NCBI GenBank assembly: GCA_000827325.1
Contig: KN832882.1
Location: 475,050 to 539,049, forward strand
DNA length: 64,000 nt
Direction of reading: 5' to 3'
Source of the DNA: Oidiodendron maius Zn
Lineage: Eukaryota > Ascomycota > Leotiomycetes > Myxotrichaceae
Part shown: positions 35,614-45,541 of the stretch, in pieces
How positions within the stretch are numbered: the first letter of the stretch is position 1
Layout of the letters: every line of letters begins with the position of its first letter
Made by a program: the position numbers and the translations under genes
The notes under the pieces: model-generated
Seen by the model: the letters and a program-made list of their open reading frames with translations, nothing else
Told to the model about the DNA's origin: nothing
Databases searched by the model: none

Positions 35614-37288
35614 CTACTGAAGCATCATTGTCTTTCGCTGGTAACATATATAAGTCGCCACATCCCCATAGAACCCATTAGATGTCACTTCATTAAAGCC
35701 TCCATTACCGCTCAGTGATTGGACTAATCTCGCGGCTTGGTTATTCTGTTGTAGAGATGAACTCCACAAGCTGACAAGCTTCAGTGGAAAGAACATCATT
35801 AGTGATCCATGTACAGAGTTGGGGCGATTATTGGCGTTAATGAAGTCGTTGGCTGATAAAATTGACTGCGCATGCAGCTCAATGCGTGTTTCATATGAGC
35901 CTCCCGATGGCGATATGAAGAATAGAAGAGATAAAATGATCATATTAGCAGCATCATATAATGAGCTTAACGCTGCTGTGGGAAGGTCATAGTAAACTGC
36001 TTTTTGAAGAGCGTTGGAGCTCTTAGGAGAAGCGTTCTGTCTAACATTCGCTGAATGCGGACTCATATCTGTGCTGTCTTTATCAGAATTAGACCAGGAG
36101 TTGTCTTGCAGCCGCCATTGATCTATCTGAGAGATTGATCCTTGAATTAATATCCGCAGCTCAGTCAATAAAACATCAGCCTTGTCACCCGAAGAGTTTA
36201 TCACCCTTTGAGCCACCGCTAAGCATCGTGACAGGGAGAAGAAAATATCAACAACACTGTCAAATGAATTCTTCTGATGTGTCTGGAACGGAATCGTTAT
36301 CCATCGCTTGGAGCTGAAGGAGTGGAGCTTATTCTGTGCCATCGTCGCGACAAGCTGGTATGTAACATAGACGTTAATTGACTGATTGCAACAACCGGTA
36401 TACAAAAATTTGTGTATAAGCGGCTGGACTAGTCGACTTACCGTTAAAAGTCTTAAATGACGAAATATTTCATGCATAAATCCAAAACGACAACGCTCGG
36501 GACCCCGAATTTCAAGCATCATCGATGCACCTTCAACATGCTGCACCCAGGCTCCTACCGACGTGCCAGCCACAGACTCAAAATGGCTTAACATCACAGT
36601 GGCGCAAATATCATCCTCGTTGAATGCTACGGCAGAGTCCCCAGCGCAGGCACCGCGGAGTAGTAGAGACCGTAAATCCCGCAGAGCTCTCGCATACCAT
36701 CTACGGGCTTCCGTTTGGATCGAAACGTCACGGGCGTATGCTCCGTAGAGCAGCATTGTTCCAGCGCGGATGGAATGCTTTGCTAATGAGGGCCGAAAGG
36801 ATGCTACTAATATCGGGAGTTCATCCAACCATATAGTCGATGGCACTGGCGAAGGGGACGCCTTCATGTTTCCGAATGACTCGATGAAATGCGCAACAAA
36901 GAGGTTGTCGAAGAAGTTCGCTCGGGACGGCTGATGATGAGTGAGTGGCGAGAGATTTGGCAGTATTTCTGGTTTCTCCCTGACATATTTCGCCAGCACC
37001 TGTCGAGACCCGGAGTCTTCCAATGGAGGCGGTGGCGTGCTTCTACCTGCCGGTGGAGCCAGCAGTGTGTGCATAAAGAATGCTCCAGTACGAGCGCCAG
37101 GGCATGACAGTCGCATTTCGCGGCATTGGAGACATTCTGGGAGAGATTGATCGCACTACGGGAGAAGTATCAGGAATCTCTGTTTGACAAGAAGTGGCTG
37201 TGGCGCTCAATCGCCAGACGGGGTATACCTTGACCTTTCGCTGCCGGCACGTCAAGCAGCCCTTGCTCCGACCCGGCACATTGACCAT
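35614..37288 (-). CDS. Zn2Cys6 transcription factor, 504 aa, three exons
   Basis: Exons 37288-37229, 37155-36442 and 36354-35614 join in frame. The first intron (73 bp) splits the binuclear zinc cluster, as is frequent in fungi. The spliced product gives CLTCRQRKVKC followed by DQSLPECLQCREMRLSC, an exact CX2CX6CX6CX2CX6C. The second intron (87 bp, GTAAGT...TACCAG) is a multiple of three, so it is easily missed. The remainder matches the fungal-specific regulatory domain seen in Zn2Cys6 proteins (DEDDICATVMLSHFES-like region with VGAWVQHVEGASMMLEIRGP). It should be nuclear and bind CGG-type sites. Its targets are unknown; it could control the FAD monooxygenase, the MFS exporter or neither. 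Confidence 0.88.
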
Positions 37289-37893
37289 ACCTCCCAACTA
37301 TAGCGACAAACGATACGGTTAAGAAGCTACTGCAGTGTTGTTGCAAGAGCACATGCTTTTGTTGTGACGTCAAGGCAGGGTTAAGATAAAATAGGCTGCA
37401 ATTTTGAAGTATTCGCTTACATAATAAATACTTTGTGCTTCATCTTGATATGTGAAATAAATCCTCAAAGTAGGGCTATAATATTTTAGTTATGAGTGTA
37501 ATTCTATTTTATAGATTGTGTAACTAATAATTTATAATTACATAAGTTTCCTAATTATGTTATCTTAGTGCTGCTGTCTGCCCGATGTCTCAGCTTCGCT
37601 CGCAGACGGCAATTCGATAACAATTCTCTTTCATGGCAGATCCTTATTTATTCACATTATTAATCAGCCATCTGTACTGTTGTTAGAAATCAAGATATAA
37701 ACAAGGCTAGGTATCATCGCTCCAGTGGACTTTTTGTGTTCTTAATAAATAATTATTGTAGTGCGCCACCAAAATGTGTACTCAGCTGATTTTGCTGAGC
37801 GAACTGTGGAGCCTACAGAGATTGAGTATGTTCAACGGGAGTTAAGAGTTATTATGCACTCTTATGAGGTTTGCTTGGAGCTCGAAGGTACCC
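37289..37893. other. AT-rich intergenic stretch
   Basis: The segment 37380-37760 is strongly AT-rich, with no supported gene; an open frame at 37761-37949 lacks motifs. Confidence 0.4.
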
Positions 37894-38656
37894 CTACAGC
37901 ACTCTCTTCCCACAAAAAGCGGCATCCGTCATACATGTGGAAATCATGATCCACCGTAGACCCGCCAGCACTGCGATATTGTTCCAAAATATGTCTGCCG
38001 CTAGAAACGAACCGCCCTGGTGATGGATATTGTGAGCGATTGGAGGGGTGGGGTGAGGAACCCTATAGTCAACAATAGAATTTGTACTTACAATCTCCAT
38101 AGGGCATGTAGTGCAGCTGAAACAGACAGTATTTGAGACCCTTATCAACCACGTCATCGTAGTCAAGAAGCACTGCCACATGTCTTCAGAATCTTGATAT
38201 ATATTGAACATGGCCAGTGGGATGGGGCAAAGGAAAGAGATAAGTTAGGGAATACTCACGCCAGGAGTTGAAAAATCGATGCAGAATATTCTTCTCAGTA
38301 ATATCGACGTATAACACTCCTGCTTGTTCCGTCCGTGTCCAGAAGAGGATTCCTCGAGAATTCGTTGTCTCTCTAACTACCCAGGTGCCACACCTTGGAC
38401 CATGGTACGACGCAGCAACCAGCTGTGTCGTTGTGCCTTGAATTCTACCTAATGGAAGGGGAATTAAGGTTGGCTCGCGAGCAATAGGAAGCGCCGTAAC
38501 TGCTGGTAATGGTAGCCGGAAAGGCTTTTCCAACATCACCTTGTCATATGAGCGCTGTAAAAGCTCTTGTTTCACTGCGTCTTCGCTGGCCGCACATCTT
38601 TGTAGCCGAGTCCCAGCGAGAGTCATCTCCATGATATCCCCCGCGGTGATCTGCAT
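37894..38656 (-). CDS. Unknown protein, 206 aa, three exons, abutting a hAT fragment
   Basis: Exons 38656-38260, 38192-38092 and 38016-37894 join in frame with donors GTGAGT and GTAAGT. The protein begins MQITAGDIMEMTLAGTRL, has a P/L/I-rich middle, then VLYVDITEKNILHRFF, and ends in a moderately hydrophobic stretch (FWNNIAVLAGLRWIMIS). No family is recognised. The reading frame is continuous at its 5' side with the hAT sequence THDNASVND. So the gene may be a host sequence broken into by, or fused to, the transposon, or part of another element. Splice sites are good but function and integrity are unsure. Confidence 0.4.
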
Positions 38657-39014
38657 GTCTCTCAAACGAATATCATTCACAGAGGCATTGTCATGGGTTA
38701 TTGCGACAATGGAGTGCGTAATGTCAAAAAAGTCTTGTAGTTTTGATTATCTCTTCAGCCAGGTAGGCACCTGAATGGACGGGATTTGTCAATTCAACTA
38801 TCTCTAATACTTGTGATTTCTGCTCCCAATTAGGAGTGACCCAGTGAACGGTAATAGCGGCGAATTCCCAGTAATTTGAAGCAGTCCAGCAGTCCGTATT
38901 CAACGAGAATCTCCCTCCAGTCTTGACGTATTGGGCGAGCTCTTCCTTCAATACGTCTCGTCCATTTTTAAATTCTTTATAATAGGGTAACTGTTTCTGC
39001 TTTAGTTCTTTCAC
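38657..39014 (-). mobile_element. hAT transposase fragment
   Basis: The frame 39014-38724 reads FSLNTDCWTASNYWEFAAITVHWV and ELTNPVHSGAYLAEEI, the N-terminal part of the hAT catalytic core (D-WT..N...AIT.HW). After a one-base frame change near 38725 it continues DFFDITHSIVAITHDNASVND, also a hAT motif. It then ends abruptly near 38660, where unrelated sequence starts. The zinc finger and the dimerisation domain are missing. Confidence 0.75.
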
Positions 39015-39104
39015 ATCTCTGTGGAACTTATGCCCAAGACCATTTCCATCAATGTGAAACAGTGTTACTGAAACAATCTCAAAATGACCTTCTCAATGTA
39101 CTCA

Positions 39105-39899
39105 TTATTCTTCCTGCAATTGAGTAAGAAGGTTGCGACTCTGGCGTTGTGGCAAGCGTGATATCATGGTTGTCCCTTGTCTCATTGGGTATAGAGGCTG
39201 GCCGGTGAGTCGAGGTCGTGTCCAGTATGGCTTACAGAAGCGGTTGCATTGGTGTTTAGAAAAGAATGAACGAATTCCATCGGGTCCCAGATCTGCCGGT
39301 CCACAGTTCTGGCGTTGGGACATGATAACCGGATCAGATAGAATGCTACGAAGATAATGATCAGTTAAGAGGCTATAGACGCCAGGCTATGTTAGGTAAA
39401 AGGAGACAACTTACTACCCATCACTGTAGACTCCTCCCTGTAGATCGCACAGAAGAAACTGACCACCAGAGTCGTCGTATGAGAAATGACTGAGTGCCTG
39501 CATGACTTCGCTCGAAACTCCACCAGTGATGTCAGCCCAACCAGTGTTGCTGTTGAACTTTTCAAAGTTCTCGATCATGGGCTCCATAAGATTCTTAATT
39601 CCACTCTCTGTATAGGTCCATATCTCAGGCGTATTAAGAATTATACGCTGGTTAATAATTCTGGCACTGTGCCAGTTGTCGATGATTTTCTGGGCACGGC
39701 TGATGACGTTGAGCTCTTCTTCGAAGTAATGGGCCTCAAAGACCGAGCCCGTCCGGAACTCTTTCGCAACACATTTCTGACCGGCCCTAGTGCCTTCGGT
39801 GTATCTGCCTTGCCAGACATTCTTGAAAGTGCCACGTGCGAAGATGGATGACTTGTCAATTGTCCCCTCAGTCGCGTTGTTGGTTCTCTTGTTCGACAT
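39105..39899 (-). CDS. Alpha-kinase family protein (MHCK/EF2K type), 241 aa, two exons
   Basis: Exons 39899-39415 and 39345-39105 join in frame across a 69-bp GTAAGT intron. The first exon has FARGTFKNVWQGRY and CVAKEF (the ATP-binding lysine), then a middle helical part and FLLCDLQGGVYSDG. The second gives ILSDPVIMS, GPADLGPDGI and FFSKHQCNRFC, which supplies the His/Cys zinc ligands typical of alpha-kinases. The length is close to a bare catalytic domain (about 220-250 aa), with no calmodulin-binding or WD part. Alpha-kinases phosphorylate Ser/Thr in helical substrates. The substrate here is unknown; such stand-alone copies are expanded in some fungi. It lies next to a hAT fragment. Confidence 0.85.
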
Positions 39900-41096
39900 A
39901 CTGGTATTGAACAGTCGTCGAATGACCTGGCCAGTTACGGCGATGGATGAGGCAAACCGTCCGGGTTCCAGATCTCAGGGTTGGAGCCCAGGTCGGGCCT
40001 AGAGTTGATTGTCGGGATTTATATGATCGTTATTCCAGAAGAGGGCGCTAATGGATCGCTCTGTGCTCTATGAGACACGTGTTCTACGTTAGTAGGCAAG
40101 GTGTCACGGATTACGGGCGCAAGCGACTGTCTCCATATAGCTAGATCAACTAAATGGTATCACCAGGATACCAGCAAATATACAGACTAGATACTGAGCA
40201 GTATCTCTACTCAATAGTTATTCAGTTGGTTGATTAAGAAGAATCCGTAGAGATTCCAGTTCTCCTGAGTACCAGATGCTTTATGTGGGTTTCCAGTCTC
40301 AACCCAATTTGGGCACCAGTGGTTGTGTTGCTGCAGGACACTTCTGATTGGTTGAAGCAATATATTCCTATTCAGTGGTTACGCCGATATTCGGCGCCGA
40401 ATATCGGAATGCTCATCCCTTAAGTTCTGGGACTGAGTTCATGTTATCACCACTAAATTAAGCCATATTCGGATGCCAGTTACCCCTTTGCCACCTTAGT
40501 CAGCATCCATCAACAGGTTGCACTAATTCAATGGGACACGTGAAATGAACAACCGGGATTTCTTTCACAATCTCGAGCTTAAAACAAAACCAAAGTTAGT
40601 AAAAATAGAGAACTCAGTGTAGCAAATGTTCTCATCAATTTAGAAGCCTTAATTATATTGGGTTATAAAGTTAGAAGCATGTGATAAAATTCAGGTGTCC
40701 CATGTATTAGCGCCCCCACTGGTGGGGCAGACTACTGGAACGTATATCGAGCCTAATTCTAAGCCCTTTTTCATTTCCGTTTCGAAGGATTCGTGTGATA
40801 CGAAGGCTACCACCCATGTTGCGGAAATTTCCTTGGAAGAGAAGAGAGTGTTGGGCCTTCGGCCTTTTGCTTTTTTCCGTTTCGGGCGCTAGTGAGTGCG
40901 GTGTGGGTTTATGAACACAACAAATATCTTTTCGAGGGATTCATCTGAGAAGAAGACACCTGCTTCTCGGCATCTCAGTCCACAAATAGACTGATATTTC
41001 CTTGAACTAGAAGGTCCAAAATCCTAGCATTCCAAACTCATTCAAATCACCTTCCTATTAAGCCTCCAAATAACCACCACGTTCCAATCCGCAATC
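39900..41096. other. Intergenic, divergent promoter region with a 24-bp palindrome
   Basis: Lies between the alpha-kinase (minus) and a MYND gene (plus). The open frame at 40695-40892 has no motif or splice context. The only notable signal is the palindrome at 40384-40407. Confidence 0.45.
40384..40407. promoter_or_regulatory. Perfect 24-bp palindrome, possible operator
   Basis: The half-site CCGATATTCGGC is followed at once by its exact reverse complement GCCGAATATCGG. It lies about 485 bp upstream of the alpha-kinase start and 690 bp upstream of the MYND gene. A dimeric regulator could bind it; this is inference from symmetry and position. Confidence 0.45.
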
Positions 41097-41744
41097 ATGT
41101 CAACTGTCCCGCCCCTTCACCCTTTCCACTTAACCCGCGACGGCCAACCCTCAGGTCCTCCCTCTACAGAACACCCCTTGACGAATCCTATGGAGATGCT
41201 TCTTTGCCGCTATCCCCTCGGCAACAACGTCCAAAACCCCAACTTCATGCTCATCCACTCGCGCCTCAACCCCTTCGACGAATACATCGACCCGCTATTC
41301 GCAGTCCTCACAGCCGGATCCTCCGAGCCCCTACTACCCTCGAATGATTTGCTGAGGAAGACATTCTGGATGAAAACTTATTCTGAAAATGAGGGGATTT
41401 TGGAGCAATTGGAAGCACAGAATATACTGAGGAGAACGGGACAGGTTAAGACTCAGGGATATGTGACGCTTGTTGCGGTGGAAACTGTTTTAAGTAGGGG
41501 ACAGTGGGCTGAAGTTTGTAGTGGCTGTGGGAGGAGAGAACAGCTAGGCGATGATGAGCCGAGAATGCAGAGGTGCGGGAAGTGCAAGGAGAGGCACTAT
41601 TGCACGAAGGAGTGTCAGACTGGTAAGGGGTTATTTTTCTGGGCCTAATTTCCGAATGATTTTGACTCCGCAGTGCTGACTCCATACCGTGCAGAGGACT
41701 GGCCTAATCACAAGGCGGATTGCAAGAGGCTTCAGAAGGCATAA
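41097..41744 (+). CDS. MYND zinc-finger protein, 191 aa, two exons
   Basis: Exons 41097-41622 and 41695-41744 join in frame over a 72-bp GTAAGG...GCAG intron that cuts the finger. The first 135 residues are unlike any family I know. The C-terminus is a MYND finger: CSGCGRR, then CGKCKERHYCTKECQ, completed by exon 2 with WPNHKADC, giving the CX2C...CX2C...YC..C...H..C ligand set. MYND fingers bind proline-rich partners; here the domain is at the very C-terminus, so the protein is probably an adaptor. The last 17 residues come only with correct splicing. Confidence 0.8.
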
Positions 41745-41780
41745 AAGTAATACTCCTCTTCCTAAGTGCTTCAGCTCATT

Positions 41781-42193
41781 TTAGTTTGAGCCCTCCTGAC
41801 GACTTACTAAGATTGGTTCCGCCCGAGTGCAATGTACTGTCTCACTTATGCCAGCAATGTAGAGCTTATTTCGAATTGCCCTATCTGCCTCTTCACTTGA
41901 AGCAAAAGTCGCTGCTACCGATCTTGCACGCTGGGTTGAGCGTTTTTCGGCCGATGTGAGCTAGTATGGTGTGCTAATTAGTTTTAGACCTTTGTTGAAC
42001 GTCTGGAAGCATTGCCGTATACCTGGGACTGGGCTTCAAAGGAAAAATAAGAAACGCGCTGTTGGATGCCACCCTGTTCTAGGGCCCGCTTTTGTTGATA
42101 CTTCTCTCTCTGCCTAGCATTTCTAGCTTCGTATTTCTCCTGTTTCGACTGATAAACTGGCAGTGGCCATCGTTTCTTTGCTGTCTCAGACAT
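41781..42193 (-). CDS. Small basic protein, 116 aa, two exons, gag-like segment
   Basis: Exons 42193-42023 and 41960-41781 join in frame across a 62-bp intron (GTATAC...ACTAG with a CTAAT branch site). Exon 1 is a charged helical sequence (KQEKYEARNARQREKYQQKR). Exon 2 contains SVAATFASSEEADRAIRNKL followed by YIAGI, which looks like the segment before the zinc knuckles in fungal LINE ORF1 proteins. No knuckle follows. It may be a relic or a co-opted piece of a LINE gag. It converges on the MYND gene, with 36 bp between the stops. Confidence 0.4.
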
Positions 42194-42199
42194 GGCGAA

Positions 42200-43391
42200 G
42201 ATGAAGTTGGTATATCGTGCTTTAGAGCCTGAGACTTCTGGACATTAAATAATTGTGAAATGCACTATGACATTCCCCTCCTTACTGTTCCTTGCTAATC
42301 GTGGACATCTTACACCATCACCCCGCTACAGGCTAACTAGGATTACTAAAACCCATGATGTGGAGCGGCCCACAAGATCGCTCATCTAGCCTGGAATCGA
42401 CCCCAGAATCTCGTGCTCTACATAGCATACTGGAATTCAAGCTTCAAGGGGTGAAAAAGTCCAGTCTTGTCAGAATTGAAGAAGCTTGGGTAGACGTCTA
42501 AAGGAGAAATATAACAATGTGTTGAAAATGGGCGCCTCAGGATGTAATGAGGGAGGAAAAATAGGGATTAGGTTGACTTGAGTCAGAATATCAGAACGCC
42601 GTACAGCGGGTTGTTATTGCAGAGCCAGACTCGGGTTTTTCCAATTGAAAAAGGTATCACATGAACCCTACTATCTGTGCAAGAGTATTTTGTTGAATCA
42701 AATTGGGCATCTTATAACTAGGTATAGAAGCTACGTTTTGGTATCGGCCGAAATATCTATGGCGAGTCCTCACTTCTCAGCCTCCGACTCGAAGTTTGCT
42801 TCTAAGGGGAGTGGGAAAGTCCACTTTGTTACCAAGGTGTATTAATGCCCGAAATATCTGCTGCGCGGGCACAACGCAGGAGAGTGAACTTCCAATGTAT
42901 CCTGAAATGAGATGTCCTAAGAGATTGCCCGTATCAAAGTCTAGCACCCAAGACTCACCGTTCCCATTCACCGCTTGTGTCAGAAATTTGCACGTAGACC
43001 GAGGATGCAAACTCACCGACTTTTCCACCTACCCTGTTTACCTGCCAAAGCTCTTGGATCCCGCCGCATCCTGGACCACTGAGGAAAGATGAGGCACCAG
43101 ACATTTTCAACTGCGATATCAACAGAGCTAAGACAAATTAATACCCGGTTCCCTTTCGTCTACTGTATATCAACCGCATTCGGATGAAGATATCGATCCT
43201 GAGAACTCTGTTTACCCTGTCGTCCGGGGTAAAAAGAAAGTAGGCCATAATTTCCTGACAATATCATTACATAAGCTTTAGACAAGCCAATCACACTGCT
43301 TCCACTTATATGCCTTAACTCTCCCGTTAACGAGGCCCCAGGAATTTTCTGTTCTTTCCGGGAAGCATCCACATTTCATGAACTCTCCGTC
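42200..43391. other. Intergenic stretch, no supported gene
   Basis: Short overlapping open frames on both strands at 42640-43090 have no family motifs and no clear splice context. Promoter of the next MYND gene lies at the end. Confidence 0.4.
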
Positions 43392-44362
43392 ATGGCCGAT
43401 CAGACTGATAGCGAAGTTGATACCTGCAGCGTCTGCGGTGCCAAATCCGTGAGCCGTTGCAGTCGATGCAAAACTGTTTCCTACTGCTCCAAGCCTTGCC
43501 AAACAAGTCACTGGCCACTCCACAAAGCGGACTGCAAAAGGCTAAACTACCTGATCAAGTTCCACCTCTGTCCTGATGATATCGTTGATCCACCCGTTTC
43601 GCGAACACTCTCTTGCCCAGCAACCGCGACCTTCCAGATGTTGCATCACGCGCTTCAAATCGCGTTTGGCTGGGCAAGCACTCACGCTTACGACTTCAAA
43701 GTAAAAGATCCGCAATACCGAGAACCGGAAGGGGACGAAGGTTTTCTTGCGGAGATACAGTCTCTAATGAAGATGGGGCCGGTTTCTCATGAATACCAAG
43801 GTGATGCTTCACTGCCCCGTAAGTATCTTTTGAGAGTAGTCGACAGGACCAGCATGGAGGCCGGATTTACAGTTGACGGCCCGATGGGCGAGGCTAGAAG
43901 GCGTCATCCGCAGACGCCACTGAAGGAGGCATCGAAGACAAGGCTGTTCCACGTTTTCGATAACCCCGAATTCCAGGGTATTGAGCAAGCTCCCTTAGCT
44001 AATACCTGAAAGAAAGCTTACAATATCCTAATGCAGATCTCCAGATGGAATACGAGTATGATTTCGGGGACGGTTGGAACCACAGCATTACCATCCTCGG
44101 TCGCATTGCTGCCACATCAATCTTTTCTTGCACTGACGGTGAAGGACATGGGGTTGCAGAGGATGTAGGTAGTGTCCGAGGTTGGGAAGAACTTAAGATG
44201 GCGTATCGAGCCGCGAGACCAAACAAAAGCCAGAGAGAAAAGATGGCGTGGTTTGAGACGCAAGCAAGCAATGCGGAGGGAGACGGCCTACGTGGCAAGG
44301 AAAGGATGTGGGCGGTGGAGAAGATAAATCGCCAGCTTGTTTCCCTCCCACGGGCCATATAG
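43392..44362 (+). CDS. MYND finger plus pRiA4b ORF-3-like protein, 303 aa, two exons
   Basis: Exons 43392-43977 and 44037-44362 join in frame over a 59-bp intron (GTATTG...ATGCAG with a CTAATAC branch site). Residues about 12-50 are a full MYND finger (CSVCGAKSVSRCSRCKTVSY, then CSKPCQ...HWPLHKADC). From about 75 on comes a pRiA4b ORF-3-like domain: FQMLHHALQIAFGWASTHAY, RLFHVFDNPEFQ, and after the splice MEYEYDFGDGWNHSI, its hallmark. The domain is best known from bacterial plasmids and is of unknown activity. Fusion to MYND suggests a protein-interaction role. The splice model is what joins the two halves; read straight through, the frame closes at 44009. Confidence 0.82.
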
Positions 44363-44498
44363 AGGGTCTTGTATGCCAATTAATATGTCATATACGGCTC
44401 ATGGTAAAGATCAATGATACGCTCAGATATCGCTAGGCTGTGCAATGAGTACCCATTAGGTACCCATTATTTTAGGCATCTGATTATACGTGATTAAA

Positions 44499-44579
44499 TA
44501 TAGTAATCTTTATAGTAATCTTTATACTATAATCTTTATACTATAGTGTACTACTAGCATTACTATAAAGATTACTATA
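44499..44579. repeat. Perfect 21-bp inverted repeat with 39-bp loop, AT-rich
   Basis: TATAGTAATCTTTATAGTAA at 44499-44518 and its exact complement at 44560-44579 (21-bp arms in full). It could form a hairpin or be the core of a small MITE. The surrounding CTTTATACTATA units are also repetitive. Confidence 0.7.
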
Positions 44580-44599
44580 ATAGTGCCTAATATATTATT

Positions 44600-45164
44600 A
44601 TTATTGTTAACCAGTTTTTTGTAATTCCACACTCTATCCCTTACGCGCGAGGCACCATATTCACTACCCTGTACGACCAACCCTAGTTGATTCATCGCCT
44701 CTATAAGTTACTTCCACTTGACAATTGTTGACCCCTAAAAATTTGAGGGATACTACTAAGAAATTACCTTTACATTGACCTACTAGAGATGTACTTAAAA
44801 TCTGGCTTTGTCCCCCCTTTCATCAACTTATACGTCTGTGTGTATATTCTTCCGAACGCTAGCATGCAGCTTTGGGAGGCTATGTAGTCCAGCTAGGCGG
44901 AGCGGGGCAAGTCGCCTATGGATCGAGTCCTGACCGCTTCCGCCTTGGATCTTCCATCTTGTATCGCGTCGGCCCTCGAATTCTTTGCTGGGAAAACTCT
45001 ATCTATGCGCAGCTAGTCTAAAGATCTATATCGATAAGCTATCGGCTTATTAGTGGCAGAGTCCTCTAGCCTGCGAACAAATGCCCAGACAGCTGCGTGC
45101 TCGTGCCCAGAAACTAGGGGGCGAAGGCTGTGCCACGGGGCGCAGCGCATAAAAGAAGGTGTAC
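44600..45164. other. Intergenic stretch
   Basis: No gene or repeat is supported apart from the adjoining repeat elements on either side. Confidence 0.35.
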
Positions 45165-45401
45165 AGCTAAATCCAGGCCTCACTTAGCTATATCCAGGCC
45201 GCTGCCTGAACCTCAAAATCTACCAAAACAAACCTCTTTTTTAGAATATGTTCAAAAGATGGGGGTTCAGATGCCCCCCAACCCCCCTGAGACTAATTCT
45301 AAACAACCCTAACCTCTAACCACCTAACCGTTGTATTTTCGTCGTTATAACTGTCTTTAAAAGAGGCTCTAGAAAACTTGATGCCTTACAGAATCTTATA
45401 G
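45165..45401 (+). repeat. Second copy of the MITE-like family
   Basis: Shares, in the same order as the minus strand of 30137-30455, an AGCTAAAT start, GCTGCCTGAA, the GGGGGTTCAGA...CCCCCTGAGA core, CTAACC blocks and the tail TTGATGCCTTACAGAAT. One inverted end is not evident, so it may be truncated. Confidence 0.6.
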
Positions 45402-45541
45402 GCAAAAGCGGCTGAGCGACAGGCAGGGCGATGAGGTACTTTAGTCGTTTCGGGCGCTGTCCTTGTATTGTTCGCATGCTCTGCTTAATAAAATGCGATA
45501 GTTCTGGCTGATTGCGAAATGCGTCGATACTTTTGTAAGAC

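Noticed and set aside
42385-42420. B-box-like GGGTCGATTCCAG on the minus strand
   Set aside because: No A-box or acceptor stem upstream within tRNA distance.
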